Below are positions 16,419 to 25,873 of a stretch of DNA of 43,341 nucleotides, piece after piece. The position numbers and the translations under genes were made by a program. This DNA comes from a virus, in the IMG/VR virus record IMGVR_UViG_3300022918_000020, positions 1-43,341 of that record; one strand, 5' to 3'. Below the pieces are notes generated by a model. That model did no database searches and was not told where the DNA came from. It worked only from the letters and a program-made list of their open reading frames with translations. Position 1 is the first letter of the stretch. Each line of letters begins with the position of its first letter.

Positions 16419-19153
16419 AAATATTCCACTTAAATTTTAAGAATGAAGAGCAACCAGGACGCATAAGGATCACCGAGCCGATGCAAGCCGATGCTGGAAT
16501 GGTAATCACAAACGAGCGTGATGGTTACGGAATGAATATTTCATTTGCAAGCGAAACAACTGACATTAAATTTATTAGGGGGTTTTTCGATCCCGCAGAA
16601 CAGGAACAGGTTTTGCCTGACGGTACTGTTGTTATGGAAATGACAATGGGTTTTGAATGGTTGGAATTGTATAGCAAGAAATACGGTTGGAACGCAGATA
16701 TTGAGTTTGAAGTTGAGGAAGGTTCGACTTTTAAAACGGTTGGAGCGTTGGATTTTATAGGTGCTGAAATCAGCAAAGATGCTATTAAATGCAAAGTGGT
16801 GCAGAATACCGAAAGAGCAAAAATAAAACGCCGGGAAACAACACAAATAGATGTTTATTCGAATAAGGACATTTCCGGAAAGCCAATTGATCCGTTGCAA
16901 CCGATTAAAATGCTTTTGAAAGCAAAACCCGTTACAGGCGTTAGTGTTTGGGAGCAAAGACAAAGTTATTTGTTATTGGCCGGGGGCAGTATTTATTTCA
17001 ATTTGGCAACTTATTTAACGACAGTCGGCATTGAGGACTCACTAGTTCCTTTTGAGGCGTTGGGCGGCTTTGGTGACGCGCAAGCTGCTGGCCGACAATT
17101 CAAATATATTCGGGCGCAAACCAACCTAACAAATGTAAAAATACATTTCGATTTAGATATTGATTTCTTTTACAGGGTTTCTTTTCCTGCTTCAACGGAT
17201 CAATCAGAGTGCTTTATCAGGGTATATGCCCTTTGCTCTTTAGATCCTTATGAACTTACGCCAGACAGCGCAATTTGGAACCAGGAAATATACAAAAAGT
17301 CATTGTACGGGCGCACAAACCAGAATTTCCACTTACCTGAAACTTTGGACGCTGATTTACCGGATTGTCCAAAGGATTATTGCATTTCGATTATTTGGGC
17401 GTTATCATGGGATACTGAGCATTTAGGGGAGACAGATAGCAGCGGTTACAATTTCGGAGAGTTCCTAACTGTGCTTTTAAGCAGCGGCGTTTCGGTAATA
17501 TTTCAGGACGTTTCAAACGGTACTACATTAAACACCCGCACGAGTTGGTCAGTTCAAAAGTCTACATTCCAAATCACAGCAACACAAACCGCATTTGACA
17601 GCGTTATTTCAGGCGTTCGATATGGCGACTTGTTCAAACAGGCGGTTAAATCAATAAATGGTCAAACCGTTTCGATTCCTGAATTTGAACCAGGAGGTAG
17701 ATATTACGACCAAATTGCCTTCAATGGTTACGGGATTCGTCAATTCACGGATAAACCTTTTTTGATTGACTTCAAAAAGATTTATGATGATTTGAAAGAG
17801 GTTAATTTCTGGTATCAATTGGCGAATTCAGGCGTAAAAATTCAGCATTACGATGATTTTTTCAGGAGTTACGATATGGGCGGATTTCTGCAAGCATATC
17901 CGGTCGATTTTACCGAAATTAAGGATGATGAATATGCGGTAAACACCTTCGAGTTTGGATATTCCACTTATGAGCAAGGCGACAATGAAAGGAATACAAC
18001 CGATGCGATACATACCGACCAACAAAAGTCATTACCGAGCGACAAGGTACCGAATACAAAGCAGATTGAGTTAAATATAATTCGCGATCCGTTTGCCGGA
18101 GAAAAAGCACGTCGGGACGGAGTTAATACCAAAAACACCACTTCATTAGAAAATGATACTAAGATATTCGTTTATGACATTGTGCCTTTACCCCCAGGTA
18201 CATACAGAAAGTACGGACTTAATTTATTAGCCAGAAAAAGCAACGGACGCCTGGAACTGCTTAACACATCAACTGATTCAAACAGCACATCTTTCGGATG
18301 GGATACAATAGGCGTAACGGTTGGGGGTAATTTTGAAATATTCTCAAATGCGGCGAATGGAGGGTTGTTTCAAATTATTTCAATTACACCTACTACGTTG
18401 GTTTTGCAGCCGACAAGTCCCGTTTCAATAGTTGATTATGAAGGATATGTAGTTTTCGGATTCACCATTACCGGAGTTTCATTCATGAACAGAACCGACG
18501 AAGAAATGATAGTTGAGAATATCCAAAACGGGGATAACTTCGGAAACTTGCTTCATTCGCCACGCAGAAATATCATAGAGTGGGAAAGTTGGTTAGCTGC
18601 TGCCGCAATGTACGATCCGACCGGAATCATTCGCACGACATCATTTAAAAACAACGGACTTGCAAGGACTAAATTCAGGAACGAACGTTTTTATCAGGAA
18701 AATGAAGAAATCCCTGTTTCATCATTGAAAACAGCCGTTTTAAGACCTGAATTAATAAATACTACGGTATCGGCTACTTTACAAGAGGTTGTCGAGTTGG
18801 AACGCTTACAAGAAACCGAATTCGGGTTTATCCGGGTTCAAACACTAAACGGAACTGAGAAAATATTTATTAAGAAGTCCGAGTACAATATACGGGGCGG
18901 TTTCTTAAAAATAACAGGTTGGCGTAAAAATGAACCTGATTTTATTGCTATTGAAAGATCTGGTGAATTTGTGTTGATTAACGGAACGCCTTACGGTGAA
19001 TTTAGATTTAATGTATCAGAATACGGATTAGTTTCGTTATTCGATGTAAAAAATATCTTACTTAATAAGCCACAACCCTACCAAAAAGTAACAATAAACG
19101 GAAACACCTATACAAATGTTGTTGATTTTGTTGCGGCATTGGAAAATGTTTAG
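16415..19153 (+). CDS. Distal tail/baseplate hub-like protein
   Basis: A 912-residue protein starting at the ATG that overlaps the tape measure stop; an upstream in-frame start at 16382 is less likely. It is beta-rich, with a long middle carrying typical tail-protein features and no coiled coil. Gene order after the tape measure makes a distal tail or hub protein likely. No enzymatic motif was seen. Transcription appears to stop or be regulated after it, at element KL3. Confidence 0.7.
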   Translation: MKIFHLNFKNEEQPGRIRITEPMQADAGMVITNERDGYGMNISFASETTDIKFIRGFFDPAEQEQVLPDGTVVMEMTMGFEWLELYSKKYGWNADIEFEVEEGSTFKTVGALDFIGAEISKDAIKCKVVQNTERAKIKRRETTQIDVYSNKDISGKPIDPLQPIKMLLKAKPVTGVSVWEQRQSYLLLAGGSIYFNLATYLTTVGIEDSLVPFEALGGFGDAQAAGRQFKYIRAQTNLTNVKIHFDLDIDFFYRVSFPASTDQSECFIRVYALCSLDPYELTPDSAIWNQEIYKKSLYGRTNQNFHLPETLDADLPDCPKDYCISIIWALSWDTEHLGETDSSGYNFGEFLTVLLSSGVSVIFQDVSNGTTLNTRTSWSVQKSTFQITATQTAFDSVISGVRYGDLFKQAVKSINGQTVSIPEFEPGGRYYDQIAFNGYGIRQFTDKPFLIDFKKIYDDLKEVNFWYQLANSGVKIQHYDDFFRSYDMGGFLQAYPVDFTEIKDDEYAVNTFEFGYSTYEQGDNERNTTDAIHTDQQKSLPSDKVPNTKQIELNIIRDPFAGEKARRDGVNTKNTTSLENDTKIFVYDIVPLPPGTYRKYGLNLLARKSNGRLELLNTSTDSNSTSFGWDTIGVTVGGNFEIFSNAANGGLFQIISITPTTLVLQPTSPVSIVDYEGYVVFGFTITGVSFMNRTDEEMIVENIQNGDNFGNLLHSPRRNIIEWESWLAAAAMYDPTGIIRTTSFKNNGLARTKFRNERFYQENEEIPVSSLKTAVLRPELINTTVSATLQEVVELERLQETEFGFIRVQTLNGTEKIFIKKSEYNIRGGFLKITGWRKNEPDFIAIERSGEFVLINGTPYGEFRFNVSEYGLVSLFDVKNILLNKPQPYQKVTINGNTYTNVVDFVAALENV

Positions 19154-19161
19154 TAATATTG
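19154..19161 (+). promoter_or_regulatory. Imperfect promoter box ahead of KL3
   Basis: TAATATTG differs by one base from TAnnTTTG. A TTG at 19131-19133 stands 20 nt upstream, within the usual Bacteroidetes spacing. RNA would begin near 19166. Confidence 0.5.
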
Positions 19162-19162
19162 T

Positions 19163-19281
19163 CTACTGAAATATAACAAGCGGAATATTAGAGGGATTCC
19201 AATTGTACGATATACAGAGTTGAATTAATAGTTTAACTTCTGAAACCGTGACCCGACGAACCTCTAATTTGTCGGGTTTTC
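19163..19281 (+). ncRNA. KL3: kissing-loop leader RNA after the tail operon
   Basis: 5' hairpin GGAAT (19182-19186) with ATTCC (19196-19200), loop ATTAGAGGG. Middle hairpin GTTGAAT (19219-19225) with GTTTAAC (19231-19237), using wobble pairs. 3' hairpin ACCCGACGAA (19251-19260) with TTTGTCGGGT (19268-19277), loop CCTCTAA (19261-19267), then T-rich DNA. Loop 1 TTAGAGG (19188-19194) is perfectly complementary over 7 nt to the whole 7-nt loop 2. The next ATG is 24 nt after the T run. Confidence 0.7.
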
Positions 19282-19304
19282 GCGTTTTATAAATAATTAG
19301 GATT

Positions 19305-19541
19305 ATGGAAAACACAGTTACAATTTCTTTAAAAGAATACAACTTACTATTAGAAGAAAACAAAGCGTTAAAAAATGGGTTTTTAATTCATGTAAATATA
19401 CGCAATGGTTTTTGTGAGTATTTCAAAAAAGAACAAGCAATAGGTATTTTATCAGATGAAATATCTGTATTAAAAACTAAATTAAAAGAAGCAACTAAGC
19501 CTAATTTATTGCAAAGGATTTTTAATTCTATAGGATATTAA
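19305..19541 (+). CDS. Small coiled-coil protein
   Basis: A 78-residue protein, first gene behind KL3. It begins with a helical leucine-rich stretch (ISLKEYNLLLEENKALKNG) and ends with LLQRIFNSIGY. Heptad-like spacing suggests a dimer. There is no membrane or metal-binding motif. The function is unknown; this type is common in phage accessory regions. Confidence 0.65.
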   Translation: MENTVTISLKEYNLLLEENKALKNGFLIHVNIRNGFCEYFKKEQAIGILSDEISVLKTKLKEATKPNLLQRIFNSIGY

Positions 19542-19561
19542 AAACTAAAAAAAATAACATT

Positions 19562-20689
19562 ATGAAACACATTTTCAAAATCGGTGATGGAATGACCATC
19601 GAAAACAGTACGGCAGAGGAAAGGAAAGAGATTATGAAACTAATATTCGAAAAAGGATATCCAACAATTCGAAACGAATTTGATTATATTGATTTCGAGT
19701 TTAGTGACTGTGTTCTTTTTATGGAAAACGGCTTTGGAACGTCAAAAAAAGTCACCACCCCACTAACCTACGCACAAATGAAAGCGTTAATCCTCGGTGA
19801 GAAATGGAACTTCAAATACGTTGTTGCCGCCGTTCGTGACGGGTCGCATCAAATTGAAAAGGATTGTTGTAATCCTGTACTTATAAACGAAATATATTCT
19901 GATATTTTAGGCAGAAACCCCAATAGTGAGGTTTTACGTTTTTCTAAAATGGAAGGAATATCGCTTCATTCAAGAGTATGGAATTTCGAAAACCTCCCAA
20001 TCATCAAACTATCCGAGATAATGCCTAAAGAGGAATCAGACATTCCAACCGATGAACGTTTAGATAAACTTCATAAATTGTTTTGCGATACATTGAAGCT
20101 AAGCGACAAAATAGCTAAAAACATCGATCAGTCAAACAAATTGAAGTCAAAGCAGCAGGAGTTAATCGAGCGTCAAAAAGAATTGATTTCGCAAAGGGAT
20201 TGTATTGGGCGGGATATTCCGGTTGAAGAAAAGCCTGTTGAGTTGGAGGTTGAAAGATGGTATAAGGGATCAGGACAATTTGAAAAAATGCTGATTTATG
20301 TCAGACAAAAAATAGCTTACTGTAATGAAACTAATCATTACGCTTATGGATTCAACGGATTGGGAGAATGGATGAATGAAATGAGCCAACTTTGGAGCAT
20401 CGAGCAATATGGATTTAAACCAGCCACAACCTCAGAGATTACCGAAGCCTTAAAAAACGAGGCGATTAAAAAAGGTTACAAAAAAGGCGTTACTATAAAA
20501 TACGATGGTCATTTAGGCGAAATTAAAGGCGATATTTATTACGCTGAAGGAGTAAATTGTTTAGCGGTAGAAACTTATGAAAACACAAGGAATAATGAAT
20601 TCTTTCCTTTGTTGGAAAAGGGCGTATGGACTGAAATTATCCCAACCCTAACCCGAAAAAAAAGAAGCCGAAGAAAAATTAGGATTTAA
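19562..20689 (+). CDS. Hypothetical protein with probable C-terminal frameshift
   Basis: A 375-residue protein with a central helical, coiled-coil region (residues about 185-225) and a C-terminal part rich in phage small-protein motifs (PATTSEITEALKNEAIKKGYKKG). Translation as read ends in an unnatural basic run (RKKRSRRKIRI). The other frames continue sensibly up to 20766, two bases before the next ATG, so the true protein is probably about 25 residues longer (see the feature at 20656). I do not recognise a function. Confidence 0.7.
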   Translation: MKHIFKIGDGMTIENSTAEERKEIMKLIFEKGYPTIRNEFDYIDFEFSDCVLFMENGFGTSKKVTTPLTYAQMKALILGEKWNFKYVVAAVRDGSHQIEKDCCNPVLINEIYSDILGRNPNSEVLRFSKMEGISLHSRVWNFENLPIIKLSEIMPKEESDIPTDERLDKLHKLFCDTLKLSDKIAKNIDQSNKLKSKQQELIERQKELISQRDCIGRDIPVEEKPVELEVERWYKGSGQFEKMLIYVRQKIAYCNETNHYAYGFNGLGEWMNEMSQLWSIEQYGFKPATTSEITEALKNEAIKKGYKKGVTIKYDGHLGEIKGDIYYAEGVNCLAVETYENTRNNEFFPLLEKGVWTEIIPTLTRKKRSRRKIRI

Positions 20690-20766
20690 AGTTCTTGATT
20701 TCGGAACAAAAAACAATCAGCGTTCAGGATGCTGAGAAAATGTTAAACATAAAAATTGTAGATTGA
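20656..20766 (+). other. Frameshifted C-terminal extension of the 19562 gene
   Basis: After the A8 run at 20656-20663 a second frame reads EKKEAEEKLGFKVLDFGT. After the A6 run at 20708-20713 a third frame reads ISVQDAEKMLNIKIVD and stops at 20764-20766, one base before ATG 20768. Both pieces look like a normal acidic C-terminus; the frame as annotated does not. Two single-base changes in homopolymers explain it, either as sequencing errors or as true degeneration. Confidence 0.6.
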
Positions 20767-20767
20767 T

Positions 20768-20989
20768 ATGGAAAAGTTAACAATTATTGAACTTATTATT
20801 GTTTTTGCTTTAGGAAAATTGTTGAGTCAATTTATGATATTTTTATTTCATGGATTCCTTACGCTTATTCAAATGAGTATAGATCCGAAAACAAAAATGA
20901 AAGACTTGCGTTACAAACACACACCTCCGGCACCTGAAAGAAAAGCTAAGCCTCAAATAGACACTTCGACATACATAGAACGTTTTTGA
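20768..20989 (+). CDS. Small membrane protein
   Basis: A 73-residue protein with an N-terminal hydrophobic stretch (IIELIIVFALGKLLSQFMIFLFHGFL, about residues 5-32) that should span the membrane once or lie as a helical hairpin, then a basic, proline-rich cytoplasmic tail. It could be a minor holin-like or superinfection-related membrane protein; nothing decides between these. A terminator follows. Confidence 0.6.
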   Translation: MEKLTIIELIIVFALGKLLSQFMIFLFHGFLTLIQMSIDPKTKMKDLRYKHTPPAPERKAKPQIDTSTYIERF

Positions 20990-21013
20990 GAATACATTTT
21001 TAATACCACTTTT

Positions 21014-21043
21014 AAATCCTTGCTGTAATGGTAAGGATTTTTT
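21014..21043 (+). terminator. Intrinsic terminator
   Basis: AAATCCTT (21014-21021) pairs with AAGGATTT (21033-21040), followed by T residues. It separates the KL3 unit from the tail-tip operon. The loop has no complementary partner upstream, so it is not a KL element. Confidence 0.75.
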
Positions 21044-21046
21044 ATT

Positions 21047-21054
21047 TATATTTG
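21047..21054 (+). promoter_or_regulatory. TAnnTTTG promoter, leaderless type, for tail-tip genes
   Basis: TATATTTG ends 4 nt before the ATG at 21059. It follows the terminator directly and would give a leaderless mRNA for the tail-tip/receptor-binding operon. Confidence 0.7.
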
Positions 21055-21058
21055 CCTT

Positions 21059-22240
21059 ATGACAATTGACAACGCACTTTTACGCTTTAAACCAACACTT
21101 GAAGAGGCTAAAAAATTAGGCGATAGTAAAGTTGCCAACGTGTTTGATTGGTCATTTTTATGTGTTTCCCCCGTTGAGGAATACTTGCAAATATCAAACT
21201 TCAATACCGATGTTAATTTCGGTGGGGATTACAAAGCCGAATTAGTCGATTGCTGCGACCGTGTTTTAAAAGACATCACGAATAACGTTTTTATTTATCA
21301 GGGATCAAACTCGGAATCAGGATATAAGAATATAGCTGTTGAACTTGCTTACATTGGCGACTTTTACCCGCATTGGGGGCGTAAATGCTATTTAAAAATA
21401 TCACATTGGGCGGGTGGTTTCCCTGTTAGCGACTTGGTTATTTACAGCAATCCGTTTCACGTTGCTTATGACCTGAAACAAGTATTGCGCATGGATTACC
21501 GAGGTTATGGAATGAACAACGGTATTGATTACACGAACTTCAATTTTATGCAGTCGTTTGGACTTAAAGGCTGGTTTAATAAATTTACAGATGAAACAGA
21601 AACCGAAAAGTATTTACAAGAGTCCGGCAATACAGTTTCCAGCAACGCAACGGTATCGTTGTTGGCGGAATATAGTTTTGAACACGTTTCAGCGCACGCC
21701 CAAAAAGCACTTGCCAGGTGGATCAGATCGCCAAGATTCTATTTAAACGGCGTTCGTCACACGGCCAACCAATTATCACTTGGCGAACGTGAAGGAAACA
21801 GCAACTTTTACGAAGGTAAGTTTTCAGGTTATTCCAACGAATCGGACATTTACACGCCAACACTACAAATCGCGCCGCTTTTATCATTCACGCCTATTTA
21901 TCCGGTCGGGGTTTATACATTAGCCGGACTGCTGCCACAAATTCAGGGACAATTCAATTACCCAATTACTTTGGGTTTTGGTAATTTGTACGTTAGAAAA
22001 GTTTCTGACGATTCAATTGTAAACACTTTCACGCAAGCCGATATTGTTGTAACAGACAATTCCTTTGAAATAAATCAAGCTGCTGCCGATGAAAATGGCG
22101 AATATTATATTACTTTTGATGAAAGTTTGTTTTTATTTCCATTCGGGCAAAGCGAATATGTTGTTGATTGGAAGTTTAAAATAAGCGCAGGAGATTGGTT
22201 AAATACAGATTGGAATAACAGCGATTTCTTTACAAATTAA
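21059..22240 (+). CDS. Tail-tip/baseplate-like protein
   Basis: A 393-residue beta-rich protein opening the receptor-binding operon. The C-terminal half (IQGQFNYPITLGFGNLYVRKVSDDSIVNTFTQADIVVTDNSF) looks like a surface Ig-like or jelly-roll domain seen in Bacteroidetes tail proteins. It shows no signal peptide, unlike the later 24171 and 25874 proteins. A baseplate or adsorption role is inferred from domain style and neighbours. Confidence 0.6.
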   Translation: MTIDNALLRFKPTLEEAKKLGDSKVANVFDWSFLCVSPVEEYLQISNFNTDVNFGGDYKAELVDCCDRVLKDITNNVFIYQGSNSESGYKNIAVELAYIGDFYPHWGRKCYLKISHWAGGFPVSDLVIYSNPFHVAYDLKQVLRMDYRGYGMNNGIDYTNFNFMQSFGLKGWFNKFTDETETEKYLQESGNTVSSNATVSLLAEYSFEHVSAHAQKALARWIRSPRFYLNGVRHTANQLSLGEREGNSNFYEGKFSGYSNESDIYTPTLQIAPLLSFTPIYPVGVYTLAGLLPQIQGQFNYPITLGFGNLYVRKVSDDSIVNTFTQADIVVTDNSFEINQAAADENGEYYITFDESLFLFPFGQSEYVVDWKFKISAGDWLNTDWNNSDFFTN

Positions 22241-22243
22241 GAT

Positions 22244-22762
22244 ATGGGAAAAAAAGCAACATTAGTTACAAAAATAGCCGGACTTACTGATGGCGGTTTA
22301 AATACCGCTGCCGAAGTTCGGGCATTACTTACGGAATTTTTAGATGATGTTTTTACGACACCTGTTTTTGACAACCTTACAACACAAACAAATATTGTGA
22401 CCACGGCATTGCCTGGAGGTACTTCGGGAACTCTAACGGCAAACATTTGCTTCAGACAAATTGGGGGACAAATACGGATTGACCTTATCATAAATAACGC
22501 AACCAGTTCGGCTCTTAATGGATTCAATTTGTTTTCATTCAAACCGGATGCGGGCGGCTACATAAACAACTTTATGCCTAGCGATATTGAAGATCCTGCA
22601 ACGGGACTTCCTAAAATCAGCACGCAAAGAGGATTCAACGGAACTTCGACAATAGCACAATTCGCAATTGGATGGATTTCAGGCACACCTGTTTTGAAAT
22701 GCTACGGACAATTACCTTTTGGAATCACAACCCTAGACATGATTTACGACCAAAAACAATAA
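22244..22762 (+). CDS. Tail-associated hypothetical protein
   Basis: A 172-residue protein 3 nt after the preceding gene. It starts with a short helix (KATLVTKIAGLTDGGLNTAAEVRALLTEFLDDVF), a pattern used by trimeric tail proteins for attachment, then becomes beta-rich and Gly/Thr-rich. It is probably a structural tail-tip component. No enzymatic motif was seen. Confidence 0.6.
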   Translation: MGKKATLVTKIAGLTDGGLNTAAEVRALLTEFLDDVFTTPVFDNLTTQTNIVTTALPGGTSGTLTANICFRQIGGQIRIDLIINNATSSALNGFNLFSFKPDAGGYINNFMPSDIEDPATGLPKISTQRGFNGTSTIAQFAIGWISGTPVLKCYGQLPFGITTLDMIYDQKQ

Positions 22763-22763
22763 A

Positions 22764-23597
22764 ATGATAAATTACATTATGGCAATTATACTAGCTACTT
22801 TCAATCCTACAATACGCCCTGATTTCAGCAGGAATTTGCTTCCCTATGCTTCGACTTTCAACGAAACGCAAGCTTGGAATGTTTCAGGCGTTGGTGTAAC
22901 TCCGGGAACAGTTGTAAATGATGCAACACATCACAGATACGGAACAAAGGCTTTGCGTATTAACAGCACGGCAGACACGACTTTGTATTTTGATTTGGCA
23001 GATGCTTTAAACTTTACCGCTGAGCAAACAGGAATGTATGTTGTTTCATTTGAAACGTATCACGAGGATTTGTTAGGCGATGACCCGAATTTAACCGCCG
23101 AGTTCTACATTAACGGCATTAATCCTGTTCAAATACAAGCAGATTTAATACAAGGATCGGAAAGTGAGAATGTATGGCAGCGTTTTTCTCAGGTAATTAA
23201 TTTAACCGCTGGGGATGTCATTTCGTTTAAAGGCACATTCACGAGTGGGTCGGCAGATAGCACATTTTGGCTAGACGGCTTAAAAGTCGAGGCAGATCCG
23301 AATAAAACAGGATTTCCAAGTGTATATGCTGAACCTGAATTGTTAGGAAAATTGGTGGCACTAACTTTTGGAACGGTAGCGGCCGGAGCAAGCACAACGC
23401 AAGTTGTAGCAATGCCTGAAGCACAGGACGGAAACATTGTTCATTACGGTGTTAGAAATGCAATTATGATATTGGGCGGTCATTGGGGCAAGGCTTGGGT
23501 AAATACAGCCGGATTTGTAACAATTCCGTTTAAAAACGATACGGGTTCATCAATTAACCTAACGCCAGCTAACTTTTTGATTAAAATAGAGAAGTAA
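22764..23597 (+). CDS. Receptor-binding candidate with carbohydrate-binding-like domain
   Basis: A 277-residue protein. Residues about 20-180 look like a carbohydrate-binding module (LLPYASTFNETQAWNVSG, then TLYFDLADALNFT, FWLDGLKVEAD), the beta-sandwich type that often binds cell-surface glycans. A second, smaller beta domain follows. An internal ATG at 22779 is an alternative start. Its place among tail-tip genes suggests a role in host recognition; this is inference. Confidence 0.6.
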   Translation: MINYIMAIILATFNPTIRPDFSRNLLPYASTFNETQAWNVSGVGVTPGTVVNDATHHRYGTKALRINSTADTTLYFDLADALNFTAEQTGMYVVSFETYHEDLLGDDPNLTAEFYINGINPVQIQADLIQGSESENVWQRFSQVINLTAGDVISFKGTFTSGSADSTFWLDGLKVEADPNKTGFPSVYAEPELLGKLVALTFGTVAAGASTTQVVAMPEAQDGNIVHYGVRNAIMILGGHWGKAWVNTAGFVTIPFKNDTGSSINLTPANFLIKIEK

Positions 23598-24169
23598 TGG
23601 CAAGATTCGTAAGGATAGAGGAAAGTTTACCGGGAATTTGGAATTTCTTCGATGCAGATATTCCCTTACCTTACCATATATCTAAGTTTTTCTTTGATTT
23701 AGATATGGGGTTGTTTCAAGCAAAAGAGGGTAGAGGAGGCTCAGGAGCAAAACGACCTCAATATCCTTGGCAAAACATTTCAGTAAAACTTTACGGACAA
23801 CCTTTAGTTTCTAGTTTCGCCAACGCAGACGCTTTGAAGTATTATTTAAAGCAAAATAACTTCCCTGGTTATTTTGATGAAATAAGCGGAGTTCCAGAAG
23901 CGCCTAAAGACGGAAAACTATACGGCAGAAAAAACGGCGAATGGATTGAAGTTACAGGCGGCGGCGGTTCGTCAACTGCGTGGTATTACGAAGAAGTTTA
24001 TCCAGGCGGTACAATAACGGTTCCTGATGGATTAAAAATTATGAGTTGCTACATTGAACAGGGTTCACATATTTATCCGTCACAACGCTCAATAGTAGGC
24101 ACAACGCTAACAATAACCGGATCTGATTTAGAAGTGGATATGAAACTAACAATTGAAGGATTTTATTAA
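23597..24169 (+). CDS. Tail-tip hypothetical protein
   Basis: A 190-residue protein whose ATG overlaps the previous stop by one base. It has a proline-rich hinge (SGVPEAPKDGKLYGRKNGEWIEV), a pattern frequent where phage fibres carry a short glycine-containing repeat before a C-terminal beta domain. The end (GTTLTITGSDLEVDMKLTIEGFY) is beta-rich. Likely part of the adsorption apparatus. Confidence 0.6.
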   Translation: MARFVRIEESLPGIWNFFDADIPLPYHISKFFFDLDMGLFQAKEGRGGSGAKRPQYPWQNISVKLYGQPLVSSFANADALKYYLKQNNFPGYFDEISGVPEAPKDGKLYGRKNGEWIEVTGGGGSSTAWYYEEVYPGGTITVPDGLKIMSCYIEQGSHIYPSQRSIVGTTLTITGSDLEVDMKLTIEGFY

Positions 24170-24170
24170 G

Positions 24171-25847
24171 ATGAAAAAATATTTATTGCTATTATTGGCT
24201 GTTTCGGGATTTGCTCAAACACCATTTTCAGGCGGGATTAAAACGAGTAGGATTGACGGTTATGTGAATCAGGACATTTCCATAAATTCCACAACAGGCG
24301 GTTTGCTTATTCCGAGAATGACAACCACTCAAAAGAATGCGATTGTAAGTCCGACAATGTTTACGCAAGTGATTGATGTTACATTGGGTAAACATCAGTA
24401 TTACAATGGCTCTGTTTGGGTAGATAGCTTTGGTGGCGGTTCTCAAAACATCAAGCAAACCCTAGACAACGGCAACACAGCTTTAGGTGTTGGAATGGAA
24501 CTTATTGAAGACGGTACTGATCCTTTTAATCCGATTGGTGGGTATATTAAACTTACCGATCAATTTGGGAATTATACTAACATTCAAGGCGGAGGTATTG
24601 GAACCCAGGAGTTAGGTACTTTTAAAAACACCGCATATTCATTTAACGGGATTACACATACTGAAGAATTTGGAGCAACAAATATTTTATTTGAAACGCC
24701 TACCGATTACACAGGAACTTGGGTTTTTCCAAATTTGGCTGCGGGTACTGACAGGGTTGCGGGTGAACAATGGGTAATTGACCAGGGATATTCAACAGGC
24801 GGTGGTGCAACAAACTTATCATACACTCCAAGTCCAACTGATGGAACCGTAAACTCAGACACGGGAACAGATGCAACAATTCCATTAACGGACGGCACTA
24901 ATGCGGGGTTGTTTTCTCCGGCAGAAAAAACCAAGCTAAGTAATCAATCCGGAACCAACACAGGCGACAATACGCCAAATTCAACATCGCAACCGCTTGA
25001 TTCGGATTTAACGGCTATCGCAGCACTTACAACCGATTCATTTGGGCGTGGCGTATTAACTCAAACGAGTGCGGCTAACGTACGAACTTATATTGGAGCC
25101 GGAACAGGCAATGGAACGGTTACAAATGTCACAGGTGTATCAGGAGAAACAACCGTGGCAAGTGGAACTACAACACCTGTAATCGGAATTGCATCGGCTT
25201 ACACGACTGCGAGGGATGCGGTGGCTAATGGAAAAGTAACCCAGACAATTACAAATGGAGTAACCGCAACGGCTCCAAGTGAAGATGCTGTATTTGATGC
25301 ATTGGCTTTAAAAGCGAATTTAGCATCACCAACATTTACAGGAACCGTTACTATACCAAGTGCCGGACTTTCTATTACAGGAAGTTCAGGAAATACTTAT
25401 TTCTTAAGGGCAGACGGAACTCAGTCGGGATTGCCAATAAGTAATACTATACAAGGGAATGCTATCGGTACAGATAACGGTGTAAATGCGATCATTACTA
25501 ACGTGATGTCTAACAGACAGGGGTTTTGGAATTTGCAGAAGCAAGTTTCATTCCTGCAAATGCTAAACGTTGTTCAATCGGTTTCAACATACGCATTACC
25601 TGTTACAAATAACCAGGTTTACGTAACCCATACAGGGACAACTGCTACTTACACATTCCCAACACTAGCAAACGGAACGGCAATTCAGTACACTATAATA
25701 AATATGGGTTCGGGTAGCGTAACATTAAATTCTAACGCCGGAGGTTCAGATATTTATGATAGCGGAACATCGTCGGCAAGCGTTACCGTATTGGCGGGGC
25801 AAACCGCTGTAATTTACGGTAACGGAACCAAATTTGTTATTTTGTAA
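24171..25847 (+). CDS. Exported tail-fibre-like protein with signal peptide
   Basis: A 558-residue protein starting at ATG 24171, just after the previous stop. Residues 1-16 are a typical Flavobacterium signal peptide (MKKYLLLLLAVSGFAQ). The rest has fibre features: a long Thr/Gly/Asn/Ser-rich beta region, repeats of TGDN/TDG type, and a C-terminal SVTVLAGQTAVIYGNGTKFVIL like fibre tips. A Sec signal on a fibre-like protein is unusual, because virion parts normally assemble in the cytoplasm. It could be a displayed or released decoy, or a captured host surface protein. Confidence 0.7.
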   Translation: MKKYLLLLLAVSGFAQTPFSGGIKTSRIDGYVNQDISINSTTGGLLIPRMTTTQKNAIVSPTMFTQVIDVTLGKHQYYNGSVWVDSFGGGSQNIKQTLDNGNTALGVGMELIEDGTDPFNPIGGYIKLTDQFGNYTNIQGGGIGTQELGTFKNTAYSFNGITHTEEFGATNILFETPTDYTGTWVFPNLAAGTDRVAGEQWVIDQGYSTGGGATNLSYTPSPTDGTVNSDTGTDATIPLTDGTNAGLFSPAEKTKLSNQSGTNTGDNTPNSTSQPLDSDLTAIAALTTDSFGRGVLTQTSAANVRTYIGAGTGNGTVTNVTGVSGETTVASGTTTPVIGIASAYTTARDAVANGKVTQTITNGVTATAPSEDAVFDALALKANLASPTFTGTVTIPSAGLSITGSSGNTYFLRADGTQSGLPISNTIQGNAIGTDNGVNAIITNVMSNRQGFWNLQKQVSFLQMLNVVQSVSTYALPVTNNQVYVTHTGTTATYTFPTLANGTAIQYTIINMGSGSVTLNSNAGGSDIYDSGTSSASVTVLAGQTAVIYGNGTKFVIL

Positions 25848-25862
25848 TTATTAACCTTTAAA

Positions 25863-25870
25863 TATTTTTG
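25863..25870 (+). promoter_or_regulatory. TAnnTTTG-like box before the 25874 gene
   Basis: TATTTTTG stands 3 nt before ATG 25874, the same close placement as the other leaderless promoters. T-richness of the area makes chance occurrence possible. Confidence 0.4.
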
Positions 25871-25873
25871 CGC

